Assembly (NCBI GenBank): GCA_030761205.1
Contig: JAULJL010000015.1
Span: 12,033,501 to 12,097,500 of the forward strand
Length of the DNA stretch: 64,000 nt
Source of the DNA: Fremontodendron californicum
Taxonomy: Eukaryota; Streptophyta; Magnoliopsida; Malvales; Malvaceae
Reading direction: 5' to 3'
Made by a program: the position numbers and the translations under genes. This document shows, in pieces, positions 58,905 to 64,000 of this stretch (position 1 is the first letter of the stretch; the number at the start of each line of letters is the position of its first letter). The notes below the pieces were generated by a model. That model was not told where the DNA came from, made no database searches, and worked only from the letters and a program-made list of their open reading frames with translations.

Positions 58905-60808
58905 GCTTGTCCACTGGGAACTTTTGAGAGTCAGGCCTAAAATTGATCACGTGTTATCTAAAGTCTCGATTTGTCAGTTTTTATTGGTATTTAATTATAA
59001 TTCCCATTTTTTAATAAGGAGGATTTCCAAAAATAATAAAATGTTTTTAAATATGTTCATTTACATGCATATTATTGTTTCTTTGGTTAATTAATGCTTT
59101 ATTTTATTTGATTTTCACTTTAATAAATTGTCGGGGTATTCGAAATATAGGTTGTAGAATAGGTGGTGAAAGGTTCGTTTGTTCCCCCTCACACACTACA
59201 CTTACATTTGCATAAATGAGCTCTATACTTGGGCTCCGTCCTTTTTTAAGTGGAAATAAAGTAAACTATGCCTTCGTGACTAACAATCCACACAGGCTAG
59301 CGAAACACTTCCGGAGTACTAGAGTACCTATGCCTTCGTGATTAACAATCTGCATGGGTTAGGGAAATATGCTTTAACAAATTGAACCCATTTGAATTGG
59401 GGTGCCTTACTAGCCTTCACTGGCGACAGTGAGGAACAATTTGGAACCTTTAGAACCGAATTCAACTGCATGTAGTTAACATAGGCGAAGCCATGTCGGA
59501 TTTTCGTTAGATACACCGAAGTTAGAAACACACGGAGGGACACTCCCGACCTTTTTCTATTTATTTCATATTCCGAATAAGCATTGTAGATCGGGCAAGG
59601 ATGAACGTACATAGCCCGTAATAAGTTTAATATCCTACCCCAAAGGTACTGTGATGCCTAAATAAGTTGATATTGTTGGGGCAAATATTCATTAACTTTT
59701 TTACTTTGTATTGATGATTTTACTCTTTTACTGCTTGGCTCCTTTTCCATGTATCATCTATAATAATACTGGAAATTAATATTTTAAGTTATTTTGAAAT
59801 ATTTCTTTTATACTTGTACCTTTTTAGGAAGTTTTAGATTTTTTTTTTTTATGAAACGAATGAAATATATATTTTCTTTAAAAAAATGAATGAAAAATGA
59901 GATAAGGATGATGGAAAAAAGTTGTTTTGTGGTGGAGTAGTGTTGTGAAAAAAAAAAATTCCTTTTAGTTTTGACCTTTTGAGAAAATATCAACAAAAAA
60001 AAAAAGAATAGTTGTCAAGAAAATTCGAGAAAAAAAAATATCAAAGAAAAAAAAAATATCAGAATCTTCTTTTCCTTAATCTTTTCATTGCATTTTGCAT
60101 AACATTCTTATTATTTGAGAAGTTGTAGAATTCATTCCTTTAAACATTTTTGCATTTCATGCATCAACCATCATTGCATTAATGCATATGTAAATAGAGC
60201 ATGTACATTTATAGTTGTACTTTTTATCTCATGATGATAATAATCTCATTTGATAATTGCATTGATTAAATAATAATTGTAGATCAGTAGTGTTGAATAA
60301 ACATTTGAACACCAGTGCCATAATAAGACCCACTACCATAAATTGTTGATAAAAATTGGTGTTGTTTTGGAAAAATAATGTTTTGATTAAATTTTAACTT
60401 TTATGGGGAAAATGTATTTTAGAAAAAAATTATGGATCAAATTTGGGGGCAAATCTTGTATAATGAGATTTTTGAATAGTTAAGATTGATCCCATTAATT
60501 TAGTTTAATCATTGAATATATTCATGCATTAATCTGTTTATTTCTTTACATGCATCATGTTGGCGTCGTGTTACATTCAGGACATACATGATCATTCACT
60601 ATATATATATATATATATCCATGCATTAATTTGTTTATTCCTTACATGCATCGGGTTGGCATCAAATCGCATTCATGGTTCATTCATCATGAAACATTTT
60701 TAGGGAATAAAATAGAAGTTGGCTTAGCTTTAAAAGCATTGAAGAAATTTCTCTTTCAAATCAGAGGTATAAGAATTACTGAGTACTTCTATGACACAGG
60801 CCGGAATC
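58905..60808 (+). other. Primer site remnant and leader of the second Ogre-like element
   Basis: TTGTCCACTGGGAAC at about 58908-58922 corresponds in position to the tRNA-Arg-type site of the other element but is degraded. The following GAGTCAGGCCTAAAATTGAT and TTATTGGTATTTAAT match the other element's leader. A direct repeat TGCCTTCGTGA(C/T)TAACAATC occurs near 59270 and 59331. From about 59650 the sequence is AT-rich and non-coding, with an (AT)n run at 60600-60618. Confidence 0.65.
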
Positions 60809-62051
60809 ATGGAGAATGAGCAAAATAGACTGCATAGGATGGAAATAGCACATAGAGAATTACAAGAACAATTGGCAAAGTCTCAAGAGGAATCTCGAGA
60901 ACAGATGACTAAGCTAATGGAATTGATATCCGCCAATGTTAAATGAAAGTGGCATGTTGAGAGTTTTACTGTGAAAGGATTGAAAACCATGGGAAACAGC
61001 CCGGAGGATAACCTCTCTTGTCCGCCTGGGACAACACTAATCAATTATCATACCTCCCAAACTGTGGAAACTCAAGAGAAATATCAGCTGTTAGAGGAGA
61101 GGCTCCGGGCATTAGAAGGCGCAGAGGTATTTGGGATTATAAATGCAAAGGAACTTAGCTTGGTCCCCGATTTAGTCATCCTTCCTAAATTCAAGGTCCC
61201 CGACTTTGAGAAATATGATGGGACAACCGATCCGTCAGCCCATATCAAAATATGGTGGGCCATACGGATGATGATAAGCTTTTGATCCACTGTTTTCAGG
61301 GTAGCCTCAGCAGATCCGCAATCAGGTGGTATAATCAATTGAGGAAGGATCAGATTCGCTCATGGAATGATCTGGCTAGAGCTTTTCTAAGCCAATATAA
61401 GCATGTGACTGATATGGCGCCTGACCGTCTCACCTTGAAAAATATGGAGAAAAGGCTACTAAGAGCTTCAAAGAGTATGCTCAAAGGTGGAGAGACATGA
61501 CCACCCAAGTACAACTGCCCTTGGCATAAAAGGAAATCACCGTTTTTTTGTGAATATATTGCGGGCCCCCTACTATGATAAACTTGTTGGCAATGCCACG
61601 AAATTTTTTGCAAACATGGTAATCTCAGGGGAGATGATTGAAAATGGTATCAAGGATGGGAAACTCGAAGGGGATAAGACATCCAATGTCGAGGGAAACA
61701 GGGCACCCAAAAAGAAAGAAGAAGATGTCCAAGCTATGGGAGACTTTGTCCTATATCCCCAATTCCCTTCATGTCAATCATAATACCCTACCGTAAATAA
61801 TGTCTCTCCAAACTTTTATCCTTACTTGCCAAACCTTGTTCCCTAAACACCTAATCCTATATCGGTCCCTACAACTAGGCTTGCTTCCCAAAAACAACCA
61901 CGGGACAACCAAGAGAAAATTTCAATCCCAATCTCTGACCTGTTGCCATTCCTAGGAACAAGTATCTTACTCCTATGCATTTGAAAACAGTTTTAAATTC
62001 ATCAGCAAGGAGTTATGACCCAAACAGCAAGTGTGAGTATCACATGGGGGC
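60809..62051 (+). pseudogene. gag of the second Ogre-like element, broken and pol-less
   Basis: A 45-codon frame MENEQNRLHRMEIAHRELQE (60809-60946) ends in TGA. ORF 60971-61285 continues with EKYQLLEERLRALEGAEVFG and FKVPDFEKYDGTTDPSAH. After a frameshift near 61255 it reads KLLIHCFQGSLSRSAIRWYN and DLARAFLSQYKHVTDMAPDR. A further shift near 61455 leads to FFANMVISGEMIENGIKDGK. Its last readable codons are YDPNSKCEYHMGA, the start of the gag zinc finger, and they run straight into an LTR start at 62052. Protease, RT and integrase are absent, so the copy is an internal deletion derivative. Confidence 0.85.
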
Positions 62052-64000
62052 TGTAGACACCTAATTTTGTTCGGGCCCCTAAATCAGGTAATTTCTTCCT
62101 TGTACTTTTTTAGAATGCAAAAAATCTCTTCTCATCCTGCAAATGATATTCCTAGACTTTATTTAGGAGGTCAGCATGAAAAGTCAATCCGAAAAAAGTC
62201 CCAAAAAGTCAATCACTAAAAAAGTCAATCTTCAGTCAAAATCAAGATTCAAAGTTTAATTGAACAATGGTGAAAGAATTTTGATAATCTGTGGTCTACA
62301 ACGAGATATATAGAGTTCGAAAGATGAGTTATGAAAATTCAGTGAAAAAGAAACCCTAATTCGATAAATTTAGGGAAAAGTGCTTAAACGATTAAATTGG
62401 ACAAAATTGGAGGTTCCAAATGGAATATAATCAATGACTACGAGTATTGAAAAGGCCAATTGGAAGCAAAACCAAAGGAAGAGTCAATTTGGAAGGAAAA
62501 TCGAAAATTAGGGTTTTTGGTGAATTTAGCAAAATTGGGGAAAACTGCAAAGATGGCTCGATTCGGTAAAATTGAAGCCACTAATTGATGAAGAGTGAGT
62601 AAACAAGGATAGCCCAAGGTCAGTTTGAAGTAATTCCAAGAAAAGAGCCCGTTGGAGGAAAAAACAGAAAAATGGCGATATTGGAGAAAGGAAAAATCAA
62701 ATCAAAGGTGAATTTGATAGTAAAAATTGGGCATTTTTGGACCAACTCCAATTCAATATATGACAAAAAATGGAAAAAAAAAATCTGGAAATGGACTTGT
62801 TTTGAGTAAAATCGAGGTTTCGGGGGTTAAAGGGCAATCTTGGAAAATTCAGGAAAAATAGGAAATGAGCTTGGAAAATTATGAAAACCTCCAGATCTGA
62901 ATTTTCTCTCATTTGGAAGAGATTGGTGAAGAAAAATCCGGAATTGGAGCTTACTTGAAAAATGGCAATGTTCGGGTGCACTAAGCTGAAATTCCAGAAG
63001 ATAATTTCGGGAAAAATAGGAAACTAGAAAATTATGAAAATTTCCATATCTCAATTTTATATTATTTGGAAGGTATTGTTGAAGAAAATTTTGGAATTGG
63101 AGCTCAATTGAAAAAGGCTAAATTTGGGAGGCACCAAACCGAAACTTTTAAAGAAAATTTTGAGAAAAATAGGAAACGAGCTCGAAAAATTATGAAAACT
63201 TCTATAACTGAGTTTTATATTGATTAGGAGGTATTGGAAAATAAAATTCTTAAATTGGAGCTGATTTGAAAAAAGGCAAAGTTCGAGGAGGCCTAATTTG
63301 CAATTTTAAAGAAAAATCTGGGAAAAATGAAAAACGAGCTCGAAAAGTTATGAAAACTTTCAAAACTGAGTTTTATACTTATTTGGAATGATTGGAAAAA
63401 GAAAATTTTGATTTGGGGTTCGTTTTCAATTTAATTAAGTTTCGGGGCTAAAGTGCAATTTTATCGAAGAAACCAAAAAGTGCCATTTTTGCAATTTTAA
63501 AAAATAGAGAAGATGCTGGAAACTTCAAGGCCATTCGGCGAGCCCATGAAGAAGGGGAGGAATGGCTGATTCTCTCATCCAAGGGCCAAAATTGGATTGC
63601 AAGGTGATATTTTTATTTGATTAAGCCCTTGTGATCATGCCAAGTGGCTAAGGTGATGAAGAGAAAAGATGAGCACATTATGGTTAGGATTTTTGGACAA
63701 CTAGTTATGGTTAGGGGTTGATCACTTCATCCTATGGTTGCAAATTCACATTTTTATCATCTTTGATTAGTAGCCTTTGGATCTTGCTAGATAGAAGAAA
63801 AAAATGACAACACTATTACAACATCAAGGCCATTTGGCTAGCCTATAAATAGAGGGGGTTTTTACATTTTTGAAAAGGTTTTTTGGCTGATTATTTCATG
63901 TATGAGCAATAGCTAAAGTGGTAGAAAATCAAAGAAATTTTTTGAAGAGAAGCAAGCTTGAAAGATAGCTCTGAAAGGTAGCCTTTTGGCACCAATCTCT
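62052..64000 (+). repeat. 3' LTR of the second Ogre-like element, cut by window end
   Basis: It starts TGTAGACACCTAATTTTGTT and follows the other Ogre LTRs at a distance, through AAAATCAAGATTCAAAGTTT and GCTTAAACGATTAAATTGG. It keeps the segment near 62630-62770 that is shared with the LTR at 25613 but missing in the LTRs of the minus-strand element. It runs off the window at 64000. Confidence 0.82.
63838..63860 (+). promoter_or_regulatory. TATA box of the LTR at 62052
   Basis: CTATAAATAGAGGGGG (TATAAATA at 63844-63851) is a strong plant TATA box, placed before a sequence (GGTTTTTTGGCTGATTATT) that would begin the transcribed region. The corresponding place in the other Ogre LTRs of this window lacks TATAAATA. 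Confidence 0.6.

Noticed and set aside
1..64000. A new multi-gene system
   Set aside because: Only one host gene is present; all other coding traces are retrotransposon polyproteins in decay.

Overview
This window is nuclear DNA from a flowering plant, almost certainly a eudicot. It is AT-rich, holds a single host gene with four introns, and is otherwise filled with layered transposable elements. The species cannot be fixed from the sequence. The extra coiled-coil ORF of the large Ty3/gypsy element resembles the DUF7745 family, which I associate with cotton and its relatives (recollection, not a search result).

Layout. 1-5.35 kb: 3' part of a decayed Ty1/copia retrotransposon (+ strand) with one LTR. 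5.35-10.35 kb: AT-rich repeats, namely a Helitron-like 5' end, a long inverted-repeat (foldback) element with a tRNA-derived SINE inserted in it, a second inverted-repeat element, a 114-bp tandem duplication, a Helitron-like copy carrying a ~125-bp minisatellite, a pyrimidine-rich tract and a hAT-type MITE. 11.2-11.5 kb: a second hAT-type MITE. 11.87-17.28 kb: the only host gene, a dienelactone hydrolase family alpha/beta-hydrolase in five exons. Its exon 2 appears to lack one base, which breaks the frame. 17.5-19.6 kb: a fragment resembling hAT MITEs, then a head-to-tail array of ~510-bp units, most ending in a hairpin plus CTAG-like Helitron terminus. 19.6-23.0 kb: unassigned AT-rich DNA. 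23.0-25.6 kb: two abutting copies of the minisatellite Helitron. 25.6-36.35 kb: a truncated gypsy LTR, a hAT element with a perfect 8-bp duplication, a Mutator-like element with a perfect 9-bp duplication and a MITE nested in it, further MITE debris and a second, different gypsy LTR. 36.35-58.35 kb: one large Ogre/Tat-lineage Ty3/gypsy element on the minus strand (~22 kb). It has a ~4.85-kb 5' LTR, tRNA-Arg-type primer site, extra ORF1, gag, protease, a putative intron, RT, dual RNase H, integrase and a tandem-repeat-rich 3' region. 58.35-64 kb: a second, diverged Ogre-like element (+ strand) with leader and gag only, whose gag zinc-finger codons run directly into the 3' LTR.

I see no operon, defence system or other new multi-gene system. 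All transposon ORFs are disrupted. The most informative signals are the tandem Helitron arrays, the nested insertions dated by target-site duplications, the hypervariable repeats of the Ogre 3' region, the gag-to-LTR deletion junction, and the one-base break in the hydrolase gene. No searches or alignments were run; similarity statements come from reading the sequence.
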